Below are positions 17,602-26,147 of a stretch of DNA of 64,000 nt, in pieces. Below the pieces are notes generated by a model. That model was not told where the DNA came from and made no database searches. It was given only the letters and a program-made list of their open reading frames with translations. Source of the DNA: Catenuloplanes indicus (GTDB taxonomy: Bacteria; Actinomycetota; Actinomycetes; Mycobacteriales; Micromonosporaceae); contig NZ_JAUSUZ010000001.1 in NCBI RefSeq assembly GCF_030813715.1, positions 7,192,001 to 7,256,000 on the forward strand, in the 5' to 3' direction. A program made the translations under genes and the position numbers. Every line of letters begins with the position of its first letter. The first letter of the stretch is position 1.

Positions 17602-18609
17602 CTACTTGTGGTTCAGGCCCCGCATCAGCGCGAGAACGGCCCGGTTGAGCGGCACGTCCACGCCGTGCCGGTCGCCGAGCCGGACTATCGCGCCGGTGAT
17701 CAGCTCGTGCTCGGTGGCGCGCCCGGCGGCCCGGTCGTAGTGCATCGACGTGCCGTCGTCCGGCGCGAACTCGTCGTAGACCTGCAGCGTGCGGGTCACG
17801 TCGTCCGCGGTCAGCGCCGCGCCCTCGGCGATGCCGGCCCGGACCGCCTCGCGCAGCAGCCCGCGGGTCAGCTCGCGTACCGACTCGTTCTGCTGGATCA
17901 CGACCATGCGCTGCATGGTGAGCGCGGTGATCGGGTTGGCGGCCGCGTTCGTCAGCAGCTTGCGCCAGGCCGCGGTGCGGAAGTCCGCTACCAGTTCCAC
18001 CGCGAGGCCGGAACCGGCCATCAGCGCGGCGAACCGCTCCCCGGGAAGCGAGCCGGTGCCTGCCGCTGGTGCGGCGGTGCGGTTCGCGGCGGCCGGTGCC
18101 GCCGGTGCGGTGGTGAACGCGGTCGTGAAGCCGGTCAGGGACTCGGCGCCCGCGGTGTCCGGGCAGCCCTGCACCGTGAGGCGAGCGCCCCGGCGGTGCA
18201 GCACGTGGCCGCGGTCCAGCAGCTCGGCGGCAACGTAGACCAGCGCGGGCAGCACCGTGGTGCCGGACGGGAGGAGCGGGCCGACGCGCTCGGCGTGGTC
18301 GACGCCGTTCTGCAGCACCACGACCGTGGTGTCCGGGCCGACCAGGCCGTCGAACCAGGCGGCGGCACCGGCCACGTCCTGCGCCTTGGTGGCCAGCAGC
18401 ACCCAGTCGGCCGGCTGCGCCTCGCCCGGATCGACCAGCACGGGTACGTCCAGCTCGCGCACGCGATCGGTGCGCTCGATGACCAGGCGTTCCGGCCGGG
18501 TGCGCGCGCAGAGCACGACGTCGTGACCGGCGTCGTGCGCCGCCTCCGCGACCACCAGGCCGACCGCGCCGGCACCGATCACCGCGACGCGGGTTTGTCT
18601 CGTGGACAT
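17602..18609 (-). CDS. Ketopantoate reductase-like (ApbA/PanE) oxidoreductase
   Basis: A 335-residue NAD(P)-dependent dehydrogenase. The Rossmann motif VAVIGAGAVGLVVAEAAHDAG starts at residue 8, and VLLATKAQD, VVVLQNGVDH, WRKLLTNAAANPITALT (with the Lys and Asn used in ketopantoate reduction) and a C-terminal helical domain are present. It could be a true 2-dehydropantoate 2-reductase of coenzyme A synthesis or a paralogue acting on another 2-oxo acid; a dedicated divergent TetR repressor argues for the latter (inference). A GGGAGG site precedes ATG 18609. An Ala/Pro/Thr-rich insertion near residues 155-185 is atypical. Confidence 0.85.
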   Translation of the reverse strand: MSTRQTRVAVIGAGAVGLVVAEAAHDAGHDVVLCARTRPERLVIERTDRVRELDVPVLVDPGEAQPADWVLLATKAQDVAGAAAWFDGLVGPDTTVVVLQNGVDHAERVGPLLPSGTTVLPALVYVAAELLDRGHVLHRRGARLTVQGCPDTAGAESLTGFTTAFTTAPAAPAAANRTAAPAAGTGSLPGERFAALMAGSGLAVELVADFRTAAWRKLLTNAAANPITALTMQRMVVIQQNESVRELTRGLLREAVRAGIAEGAALTADDVTRTLQVYDEFAPDDGTSMHYDRAAGRATEHELITGAIVRLGDRHGVDVPLNRAVLALMRGLNHK

Positions 18610-18630
18610 GAACCTGCCTCCCGAAGAAAG

Positions 18631-18646
18631 TGAGAAGATCTTCTCA
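18631..18646. promoter_or_regulatory. Perfect 16-bp palindrome, probable TetR operator
   Basis: TGAGAAGATCTTCTCA is a perfect palindrome located 22 nt upstream of the reductase start and 74 nt upstream of the divergent TetR start. Size, symmetry and position match operators of TetR-family dimers controlling a divergent pair. Confidence 0.7.
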
Positions 18647-18707
18647 GTTGGGAGTGTGACGCGACCACTTTGCGATCTCGTTACGAGGGCGTGCCAAGCG
18701 CGGGCGA

Positions 18708-18713
18708 TACAAT
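18708..18713 (+). promoter_or_regulatory. -10 element of a probable leaderless TetR transcript
   Basis: TACAAT ends 6 nt before the TetR ATG, so transcription would start at or next to the start codon. No convincing -35 hexamer is visible. Confidence 0.45.
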
Positions 18714-18719
18714 CCCGAC

Positions 18720-19388
18720 ATGTCGCTGCCAACTGGACGCCGGGCCGCGCCGGCCCTCGGAGTGAGCGAGGACGACGACCGCCCCCGGCGCAGCGACGCA
18801 AGGCTCCGCCGCTCCGCGCTGCTGACCGCCGTCGGCGAGCTGATCGCGGAGCGCGGCACCGAGTTCCCGCTGGCCGAGGCGGCCGAGCGAGCCGGGATCT
18901 CGACCGCCACCGCGTACCGGAACTTCTCCGACACAGGCAGCGCGGTCGATGCGTACTTCGCGGATCTGATGGGTGATCTGCTGGAGGCGTTCGACGGGCT
19001 GCCGGTCGGCGACGACCCGCTCGGCGACATCCGTGTTCTGTGTCACGAGTGGGTGGCGCAGGCCACCCGCTGGGGCGCGGCCGCGGTCCACATGCGCTCG
19101 CCGCGCGGCCTGCTGGCCCGGCGGAACATGGAGGACCCGTTCATCGGCGCACTGTACGACCGGCTGGCGCGGCTGGTGGAGACCGCGATGACGCGCGGAC
19201 GGCTGCCGCAGCAGGACGTCCGGTTCGCGGTGCTGATGTGGGTCACGATCTTCGACGAGCGAGTGGTGATCGACCTCACCACCACGCTGGGGTGGAGCGA
19301 GCGGACCGCGGCCGACCACCTGACCGAGGCGCTGCTGCGCACGTTCGGCGTGCCGCCCGCGATCATCCCGCAGGCCATCTACGGCTGA
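18720..19388 (+). CDS. TetR-family transcriptional regulator
   Basis: A 222-residue regulator. The N-terminal DNA-binding domain (about residues 28-72) reads RLRRSALLTAVGELIAERG, then the helix-turn-helix FPLAEAAERAGISTATAYRNF. The C-terminal ligand-binding half is divergent, with no recognisable ligand class. It is divergent from the PanE-like gene, and the palindrome between them is the likely operator, so autoregulation plus control of the reductase is expected. A strong terminator follows. Confidence 0.88.
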   Translation: MSLPTGRRAAPALGVSEDDDRPRRSDARLRRSALLTAVGELIAERGTEFPLAEAAERAGISTATAYRNFSDTGSAVDAYFADLMGDLLEAFDGLPVGDDPLGDIRVLCHEWVAQATRWGAAAVHMRSPRGLLARRNMEDPFIGALYDRLARLVETAMTRGRLPQQDVRFAVLMWVTIFDERVVIDLTTTLGWSERTAADHLTEALLRTFGVPPAIIPQAIYG

Positions 19389-19394
19389 GCACGC

Positions 19395-19423
19395 GAAAGG
19401 CCCGGCCGGAGACCGGGCCTTTC
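19395..19423. terminator. Bidirectional terminator after TetR gene
   Basis: A perfect 11-bp stem (19395-19405 with 19413-19423) around a 7-nt loop sits between the convergent TetR and 1025-residue membrane protein genes, with GAAA and TTTC at its base serving both directions. Confidence 0.75.
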
Positions 19424-19438
19424 GATCACTCACTCAGT

Positions 19439-22400
19439 TCACTCCGGGAAGGAACCCGGCGGGACGTCGCTGGTGCTGGCGTTGCCGCCGGCCGTCGCCT
19501 CCAGGCTGATCTCCCAGATCGTGTACTGGCTGTTCGTCGTCTCGTACGTGATGGCCTCGTCGAACTTGCTGAAGTCGCAGTCCCGGTTGAACCGCGTCCC
19601 GTCGAAGTCCGACCCGCTGGTCACGTAGATCGTGTACGCGCCGTCGTGGATCGAGCTCGCCGTGAAGTTGCCCTTCGCCTGGACGTAGAACGACACCTCC
19701 GGGCGGGTCTGGCCGTTCTTCACCAGGTTGATCAGTGCGTCGTGGTCACCGCCGTTGTCGACCTTCAGCTCGCCGAGGCCACCCTGGATGCGCCGGTAGT
19801 AGTTGCCGTTCGGGGGCCGCCGGTTCTCCTCCTTGAGCGCCTTCGGCATCCACCCGCCGACCTTCAGGTCCGCCGAGCTCAGCGCGGTCGCCGCGTCCCG
19901 CAGGTCCGCGCCGCCGTCCGACCGGGACAGCAGGTTGACCGCCGAGGAACCGGTGCACAGCGCCGACCCCTCCGCGGAGAGGCTGCTGTCCAGCACGTCC
20001 GTGCTCAGCGCGTTCAGCGCGTCGACCAGCAAGTTGTGCTCGTCCGCCACCTCCTCCGGCGGCGTCACCCGGGCCAGCTCGTCGGCCTGCAGGCCGAGCA
20101 TCTCACCCAGATCGTCCGCGGCCGAGGAGAGCGCGTCCGGCTTCGTGGTCCGGTTCATCGCGTCCCAGGCCGGCTGCACGTCCGCGTCCAGCGCGGACAG
20201 CACCGCCTGGTACTGCGCGGTGGTCATCGCGACCGCGGCCTGACTGGTCGCGGGCGCGGGGCCGGCACCGTTCCCGGACGGGCCCGGCTCCGGGTCGCCG
20301 CTGTTCAGCACCCACGGTACGGCCACCACACCGGCACAGAGCAGCACCACGAGCACGGCCACCCCGGCGATCAGGCCGGTGGTGCGCTTCGGCTTCGGCT
20401 GCGGCGGAGCGGCGAAACCGCCGGGAGCACCGAGCGGGTACGCGCCGGGCTGCCCCCACGCGGGCGTGCCGGACTGCGGCGGCTGACCCCACACCTGCGC
20501 ACCGGGAACCGGCCCGTTCGGGCCACCGGACGCCGGCACACCCGACGTCGGGTAACCGGCGGCACCCGCGCCCGAGGTGGGGTAGCCGGGCGTGCCCGGC
20601 GGCGGGTAGCCGGGCGTACCGGCGGCGTTCGGGTTCTGCTGGTATCCGGGCGTGCCGGGAACCGGCGGGTAACCCGGGGCGCCGGACGCGGGCTGGCCGG
20701 GCACGCCGGACACGGGTGGGTAGCCGGGAGCCCCGGACACGGGCGGGTAACCGGGCGCACCGGACGCCGGCGGATGGCCGCCGGCCGGGGCGCCGGAGAC
20801 CGGCGGGTAGCCGGGCGTGCCCGGGGTCGGCGGGTAGGACTGCGCGGGTGCGCCGGAGACCGGCGGGTATCCGGGGGTGCCGGGCACGGGCGGGTAGGAC
20901 TGCGCGGGAGCCCCGGAGACCGGCGGGTTCCCGGGAGTGCCGGGCACCGGCGGGTAGGCCGGCGAGGCGGCGCCGGGAGGCGACTGGTAACCCGGTCCGG
21001 GCGTGGGCGGGTATGCCGTCGAGGGCGAGCCCGACGTCGGCGGGAGGCCGGCAGCGGCCGCTTCGCTCGCGGCATTCGGCGCGGTCCCGCCCGGCAGCGT
21101 GTAGCCGGGCGGCGTCGCGTCGGCTGCGACCGGAGCCGGGGTGGCGTCGGCTGCGGCGGGTGCCGGGGTGGCGTCGGCTGCGGCGGGTGCCGGGGTGGCG
21201 TCGGCCGGCACGTGCTGGGTGGTCTCCGCGTTGAACGGCGGGGTGGCCGGCCGGGCCGCGGTGTCGCCCGGCTGTGCGCTCGCGGCGGTGGCACCGGCGG
21301 CCGCTCCCGCGGCTCCGGCGGCACCGGCCGCGAGCACGGCCGGGGCGATGCCCGGATCGGTCTTGTCGTCGTCCGCGGCCTTCTTCTCCTCCGACGGCGT
21401 CTGCCCCGCGGCGGCGACCGGGATCGCGGCCGTCCGGTCCTCGTCCGCGGCGCTCGCGGTCGCCGCCGTGGCGGCCGACCCCGCCGGTACGGCGGCGGCT
21501 GGGATGACGGCGGTGGATGAACCGGCCGGGATCACCGTGGTCCGGTCTTCGTCGGTAGCGGCGGTCCGCGCGGTCTCTCCGGAGCCGGTGGTGTTGCCCG
21601 GGGCCCGGTCAGCGCCGGTCGTCGCGGTCGCGCCGGCTGGGATGACGGCGGTGCGCTCGTCGTCGGAGCCGGTTGCCGGGGTCGCGCTGGCCGCGGAGCC
21701 GGCCGGGATGACCGCGGTGCGGTCGGCGTCCGTCTGCGGGGCGTCGCCGGCGGCGGGGACGGCGGCCGGGGCCGCCGGGGTGGCCGGGGCACCGGTGGGG
21801 ATGGCCGCGGTCCGGTCCTCGTCCGTGACGGTCGCGGGCACCGGGGCCGCGGCGGCCGGGATGACGGCGGTGCGGTCGGCGTCGGAGCCGGTCGCCGGGG
21901 TCGCGCTGGTCGCGGAGCCGGCCGGGATGACCGCGGTCCGATCCTCGTCCGAAGCCGAAGCCGAAGCCGAAGCCGAAGCCGAAGCCGAAGCCGAAGGTGC
22001 GGCCTCGGCAGGTGGCTCGGTGACGTGAGGAGCCGGGGGAGTGCGGGTGGAGAGGACCGTGGTGCGGTCGTCGTCAGCCGGAGGTGGGGTGGTCGCGAAG
22101 ACCGTGGTGCGCTCGTCCGCGTCGCTGTCCGGTGCCGGGATGACCGTGGTGCGGTCCTGGCCGGCCGGGAGCGCGGTGTTCTTCTCGCCGTCGCCGGGGA
22201 GCGTGATCGGCTTCGTCTCGTCGTACGGCGTCGGCAGCGGAATGATCGAGGTGGGCTCGCCGGCCGTGCCGCCGGATGTGATCTTGATGTGGATGGTGAG
22301 TTCCGGTGGACCGTCCGTGGACGTGGCGTCGTTGCGCGGAAGCCGGAGGATCGCGCCGTCGCCGATGCCCGCCGGCAGGTTGATCGCGATGAGCCGCCCG

Positions 22401-22516
22401 TCCGGCGGCAGCGCGATGGTCTTCGTCGTGCCGGAAGCCGCTTCCGCGGCCGTGAGCTCGACCGTAACGATGTCGGACCCGCCGCTGGGCGGTCCGCTCC
22501 CCGAATCCCGTGCCAT
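19439..22516 (-). CDS. Large repeat-rich single-pass membrane protein with DnaJ-C-like N-terminal domain
   Basis: About 1025 residues, function not recognised. Residues about 10-85 resemble a DnaJ C-terminal beta fold (DIVTVELTAAEAASGTTKTI, then LPAGIGDGAILRLP). Residues about 120-390 carry about ten copies of an acidic RT(A/T)(V/A)(I/L/F)P motif (for example DEDRTAVIPA) in Ala/Thr/Ser-rich linkers. About 400-700 is Pro/Gly/Ala/Ser-rich with GYPPVSGAP-type units. One membrane segment (GLIAGVAVLVVLLCAGVVAV, near 712-732) precedes an extracytoplasmic domain of about 280 residues with two cysteines. The repeats should face the cytoplasm. ATG 22516 follows CATAAT by 6 nt; a TTG 15 nt upstream is an alternative. 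I infer a scaffold or phospho-acceptor protein. Confidence 0.8.
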   Translation of the reverse strand: MARDSGSGPPSGGSDIVTVELTAAEAASGTTKTIALPPDGRLIAINLPAGIGDGAILRLPRNDATSTDGPPELTIHIKITSGGTAGEPTSIIPLPTPYDETKPITLPGDGEKNTALPAGQDRTTVIPAPDSDADERTTVFATTPPPADDDRTTVLSTRTPPAPHVTEPPAEAAPSASASASASASASASDEDRTAVIPAGSATSATPATGSDADRTAVIPAAAAPVPATVTDEDRTAAIPTGAPATPAAPAAVPAAGDAPQTDADRTAVIPAGSAASATPATGSDDERTAVIPAGATATTGADRAPGNTTGSGETARTAATDEDRTTVIPAGSSTAVIPAAAVPAGSAATAATASAADEDRTAAIPVAAAGQTPSEEKKAADDDKTDPGIAPAVLAAGAAGAAGAAAGATAASAQPGDTAARPATPPFNAETTQHVPADATPAPAAADATPAPAAADATPAPVAADATPPGYTLPGGTAPNAASEAAAAGLPPTSGSPSTAYPPTPGPGYQSPPGAASPAYPPVPGTPGNPPVSGAPAQSYPPVPGTPGYPPVSGAPAQSYPPTPGTPGYPPVSGAPAGGHPPASGAPGYPPVSGAPGYPPVSGVPGQPASGAPGYPPVPGTPGYQQNPNAAGTPGYPPPGTPGYPTSGAGAAGYPTSGVPASGGPNGPVPGAQVWGQPPQSGTPAWGQPGAYPLGAPGGFAAPPQPKPKRTTGLIAGVAVLVVLLCAGVVAVPWVLNSGDPEPGPSGNGAGPAPATSQAAVAMTTAQYQAVLSALDADVQPAWDAMNRTTKPDALSSAADDLGEMLGLQADELARVTPPEEVADEHNLLVDALNALSTDVLDSSLSAEGSALCTGSSAVNLLSRSDGGADLRDAATALSSADLKVGGWMPKALKEENRRPPNGNYYRRIQGGLGELKVDNGGDHDALINLVKNGQTRPEVSFYVQAKGNFTASSIHDGAYTIYVTSGSDFDGTRFNRDCDFSKFDEAITYETTNSQYTIWEISLEATAGGNASTSDVPPGSFPE
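20560..21020 (-). repeat. Degenerate GYPP(V/T)-type coding repeats
   Basis: Irregular units coding for variants of GYPPVSGAP and GTPGYPP recur roughly every 24-42 nt within the 1025-residue protein gene. The low complexity explains the long spurious frames seen here on both strands. Confidence 0.75.
21949..21996 (-). repeat. Hexanucleotide tandem repeat (eight CCGAAG units)
   Basis: Eight exact CCGAAG units on the plus strand code on the minus strand for an uninterrupted Ser-Ala run in the 1025-residue protein. A unit of six keeps the frame, so slippage changes linker length only. Confidence 0.9.
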
Positions 22517-22859
22517 CACTGGATTATGCAAGTGCGTGTCACGCCCGCTCCGACCAGGGAGACGCCTGAAGGGCCCGTTTTACGAGCTGGACAGCCATAT
22601 GGTGTCGAATGTCGACCTGATCCCTCCGGCGGCGGGACGCTGCTCAATCAATGACGGAAGGTCAACTTCTGTCCACTTAGCGTGAATCAACGCATGCTGA
22701 ACAGGGCGGGGCTGTCGTCGTCCTGGCGGATATGCCGCTATTGCCGCCTTCGGCGAGTGCGTGCCTGCGTGATCGTGGCCGCTCACTGTCCGGAACGCGA
22801 TAGTTCGCAGATGCCTCCGTATCGACGCGAAATCCGAATGGCACTGGTGCAACCCGTGT
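22517..22859. other. Gene-free stretch between divergent genes
   Basis: This 343-nt region is visibly less GC-rich than its surroundings and separates the minus-strand repeat protein from the plus-strand polytopic protein. I see no gene, tRNA or strong hairpin. A CATAAT immediately before the repeat-protein ATG (22523-22528, minus strand) is the only promoter-like element I would mark. Confidence 0.4.
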
Positions 22860-24245
22860 ATGCGCAGCGGCGTCTGGGTGTGCGTGATGAACATGCGACG
22901 CGCGGCACCGGGCATCCCGGCGACGGCATCGACGGCCGCGGGGAAACTCCGTTCGCCCATGGTCCGGGAGGTCTCGCTCGCCGTCGGCGCGGCGGTGACG
23001 CTGACCGGGATCTGGCTGTTGATCCTGCCGACCGTGTGGTCACCCGGCGGGGACGCGCTGCACTACCTGCGGCTGGCGGACAACCCGCGGGCGCAGGTGC
23101 ACACGCCGTACACCTACCGGATCCTGATGCCGTTGCTGGCGAACGAGATCGGCGGGCGGTACCACTATCGCGAGGCCTATCAGCTGCTGAACGCGATCGC
23201 GCTGGCCTCCGGCGGGGTCGCGGCCTATCTGCTGACCCGGCGGCTCGGCGGCCCGCGCGGCGCCGCCTACGTGGCGATGGCCGGTCTGCTCAGCCTGCCC
23301 GGCTGGCTCTTCTACCTGTACCAGCCGTACCTCATCGACCCCGCCGCGATGGCGCTGCTCGCCTGGTCGATGCTGGCCGCGCTGTCCGGCTGGACGGCCG
23401 TGCTGCCGTTGCTGCTGGTGGCGACCGCGCTGGCCCGGGAGACCGTGATCGCGTACGCGGTGCCGCTCTACATGATCTTCCGGGAGAAGTGGATCGACTG
23501 GCGGGCGGCGATCCGGGTGGCGCTGGTGGTCGGCCCCGGCCTGCTCGCCACCACGGCGGTGCAGGCGAAGCCCGCGCACGGCTGGCCGACCCAGGACCTC
23601 CTGGTCCAGGCCGGTGTGCGGATCGTCGGGATGAAACTCGACGACCAGGGGATCGTGGCCGCGCTCGGCATCGCCGCCGGCACGTCACTCGGAATCTGGT
23701 GGGCGCTCGGGCTCTACGGCTTCCGGTACGCCGGCCGCCTCGGCTGGCTGATGATCCCGGTCCTGGCGCAGTTCGTGGTCGGCGGCGACTGGGGCCGGTT
23801 CAGCCTGTACGCGTTCCCCGCGCTGGTTCCGGCCGGGGCGATCGCGCTCTGGCGCCATCCGCGCCGCGCGCCGCTGACCGGCCTGGTGGTCGTGCAGAGC
23901 CTGCTGGTCTTCCTGGACCTGGCGATCGACGGTCACCCGAAGATCAACGGCTTCCAGCCCTCGACGTACGTCAGCCTCGCCCTCATCCCGATCACGTTCG
24001 CGGTCCTGCTCTGGCCCGCCCGCCGATCCCGTCCGGGCACGCCGCTCCCGGTGCCCGGGGCCGGCACACCGGTACCGGCCCTGGCGGCGGACCCCGTCGG
24101 AGCCCGGCCCGAGGCGTCCGTGCCGCCCGCGGCCGGGGAGTCGTCCGCGGCGCCGGAGGCCACGCCGGAAAGGGAAGCGGACGGTGCGGGACCGGGAGCC
24201 GGTGATGTCCCGGCCGTACGGGCCGCGGACCACCGCGGAACGTGA
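22860..24245 (+). CDS. Polytopic membrane protein, possibly GT-C-like
   Basis: Up to 461 residues; not confidently identified. About nine or ten membrane segments run from residue about 40 to 405. A conserved-looking early loop (SPGGDALHYLRLADNPRAQVHTPY then TYRILMPLL) places an Asp and a Tyr/Arg pair after the first helix, as in membrane glycosyltransferases of the GT-C fold, and ALARETVIAYAVPLY follows later, a string seen in actinobacterial integral-membrane proteins of this type. The last 65 residues are Pro/Ala/Glu-rich. The start is uncertain: ATGs at 22860, 22887, 22893 and 22959 are all in frame and none has a clear ribosome site; 22959 would begin just before the first helix. Confidence 0.65.
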   Translation: MRSGVWVCVMNMRRAAPGIPATASTAAGKLRSPMVREVSLAVGAAVTLTGIWLLILPTVWSPGGDALHYLRLADNPRAQVHTPYTYRILMPLLANEIGGRYHYREAYQLLNAIALASGGVAAYLLTRRLGGPRGAAYVAMAGLLSLPGWLFYLYQPYLIDPAAMALLAWSMLAALSGWTAVLPLLLVATALARETVIAYAVPLYMIFREKWIDWRAAIRVALVVGPGLLATTAVQAKPAHGWPTQDLLVQAGVRIVGMKLDDQGIVAALGIAAGTSLGIWWALGLYGFRYAGRLGWLMIPVLAQFVVGGDWGRFSLYAFPALVPAGAIALWRHPRRAPLTGLVVVQSLLVFLDLAIDGHPKINGFQPSTYVSLALIPITFAVLLWPARRSRPGTPLPVPGAGTPVPALAADPVGARPEASVPPAAGESSAAPEATPEREADGAGPGAGDVPAVRAADHRGT

Positions 24246-24336
24246 GGCCGGACGAGCCTGACGATCACATCGGCCACCTCCCGCGCCGACGGCTCGGCAG
24301 CGGCTCCGCCGGTGCGCGCCACCGGTACGCGGGCGC

Positions 24337-25113
24337 TCAGCCGGCTCGCACGGACGCGAGGTGCAGGCACGCGTCCAGTGGGCCGCGGACCGCGCGCAGG
24401 TCGGTGCCGGCCGCGGTGGCGAGGATTGCCGGGCCGGGCAGCGGCATCACGGCGGCGGTGTCGCCGATCGGTGCGGCCGGGGGTGGACCGCCGTCGGCCC
24501 ACACCGGGTCGATCATGATGAGCGAGCCGGACGCCCGTGCGCCGGAGCCGAGGACGGCGGCGCCGGACCAGCCGGGCGCGGCCGGGCCGACGGAGAGGTC
24601 GTGGCGGTAGAGCGTGCGGCCGGCGTAGCGGATCGTGGTGTGCAGGCGGACGTCGCCGGCGGGCTCGTCGTGGCGGCCGCACACCAGTTCGTCGCGCCAG
24701 ATGAGGGTGCCACCGTTCGCGACGTCGACCACGGTGACCGCGTCGTGGTCGCAGCCGGTCGCGCCGATCAGCGGCTCGGGCAGCCAGTGCAGGACGCCGC
24801 CGGGCGCGACCGTCGCGTGCACCTCGACCAGCGAGGTGTCCGGCCGGCCGTGTGCGCGCGGCGTGGGCAGCGCGATCGAGGCCGCGACCGTGTGGACGGT
24901 GAGCGCGGCGCCGGACTCGACGGTGATCTCGATGCGCAGCCGGTCGCCGCCGAGCGGCCCGGCGGCGCCGCCGACCAGGTGCACCTCCGCGGGTACGCCC
25001 GGCTGCCGGGCACCGGTCCGGCGGACCAGCAGCGGCGGCTCACCGGCCAGCGTGGGCAGGCCGGTGCCACCCCGGCCGTCCGGCACCGCCACGATCCGCG
25101 CGGTGGCCCGCAT
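24337..25113 (-). CDS. ureD: Urease accessory protein UreD (UreH)
   Basis: A 258-residue accessory protein that binds apo-urease and with UreF and UreG inserts nickel. The opening [20 protein letters not shown] and internal LVGGAAGPLGGDRLRIEI, TSLVEVHATVAPGGVLHWLPEPLI and TLIWRDELVCGRHDEPAGD match the UreD fold and its conserved Pro-Glu-Pro region. The ATG shares one base with the TGA of the proline-rich ORF upstream (TGATG), so it is coupled to it and through it to ureG. UreD is the last gene of the cluster here. It converges on the 461-residue membrane protein gene with 91 nt between stops. Confidence 0.88.
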   Translation of the reverse strand: MRATARIVAVPDGRGGTGLPTLAGEPPLLVRRTGARQPGVPAEVHLVGGAAGPLGGDRLRIEITVESGAALTVHTVAASIALPTPRAHGRPDTSLVEVHATVAPGGVLHWLPEPLIGATGCDHDAVTVVDVANGGTLIWRDELVCGRHDEPAGDVRLHTTIRYAGRTLYRHDLSVGPAAPGWSGAAVLGSGARASGSLIMIDPVWADGGPPPAAPIGDTAAVMPLPGPAILATAAGTDLRAVRGPLDACLHLASVRAG

Positions 25114-25450
25114 CAGCCGGCTCCCGCGCCGCACCGCGCCGCACGCCGGCGTTCCGGCGCCACCGCGATCGGCCCGGCAGGCCGCATCGGGATCGGTCCG
25201 GTGGGCCGCATCGGGATCGGCCCGGTGGGCCGCACCGGGAACGGTCCGGTGGGCCGCACCGGGAACGGTCCGGTGGGCCGCACCGGGAACGGTCCGGTGG
25301 GCCGCGCCAGGGTTTGCGGGCCGGACCGGGCCGTGAGCGGCCCGGCACGCCACGCCGCCGCGGGGTGCGGCGGCCGTGGCCGGTGGGACGCCGGAGCGAC
25401 GTGGTGATGCGGCCGGTGGGCGGCTGCGGGCGTACCCCCGGAAGGGTTTG

Positions 25451-25454
<4 letters not shown>
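25113..25454 (-). CDS. Proline-rich tandem-repeat ORF coupled between ureG and ureD
   Basis: A 113-residue ORF of unknown function. ATG 25454 overlaps the ureG stop (ATGA) and its TGA overlaps the ureD ATG (TGATG), so it fills the whole space with translational coupling at both ends; this is the main evidence that it is real. Residues 13-30 are His/Pro-rich (HRPHHH at 13-18), and residues about 51-98 are six octapeptide units of the form [16 protein letters not shown], followed by a basic C-terminus. There is no signal peptide or membrane segment. It could be a flexible linker-like accessory protein, a histidine-bearing metal handler (no ureE is present), or an in-frame expansion that merely preserves coupling. 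Confidence 0.55.
25168..25311. repeat. Six tandem 24-bp repeats
   Basis: Six contiguous 24-bp units start at 25168, 25192, 25216, 25240, 25264 and 25288. The units at 25240 and 25264 are identical and the outer ones diverge by a few bases, as expected from internal duplication. Each encodes eight residues of the proline-rich ORF. There are no spacers, so it is not a CRISPR array. Confidence 0.95.
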
Positions 25455-26131
<677 letters not shown>

Positions 26132-26147
26132 CGTGCCGTCGGTGTCC

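Noticed and set aside
17460-17740. Short plus-strand frames between the small membrane protein and PanE-like genes
   Set aside because: They are Arg-rich, lack ribosome sites and partly overlap the reductase gene.
21949-21996. Phase-variation switch
   Set aside because: A six-base unit cannot shift the frame, so it could vary length but not turn the gene on and off.
22580-22960. 126-codon minus-strand frame in the gap before the polytopic protein
   Set aside because: It has no ribosome site or recognisable motif, overlaps the likely start of a plus-strand gene and contains no domain.
25168-25311. CRISPR array
   Set aside because: The 24-bp units are contiguous with no spacers and encode repeating octapeptides.
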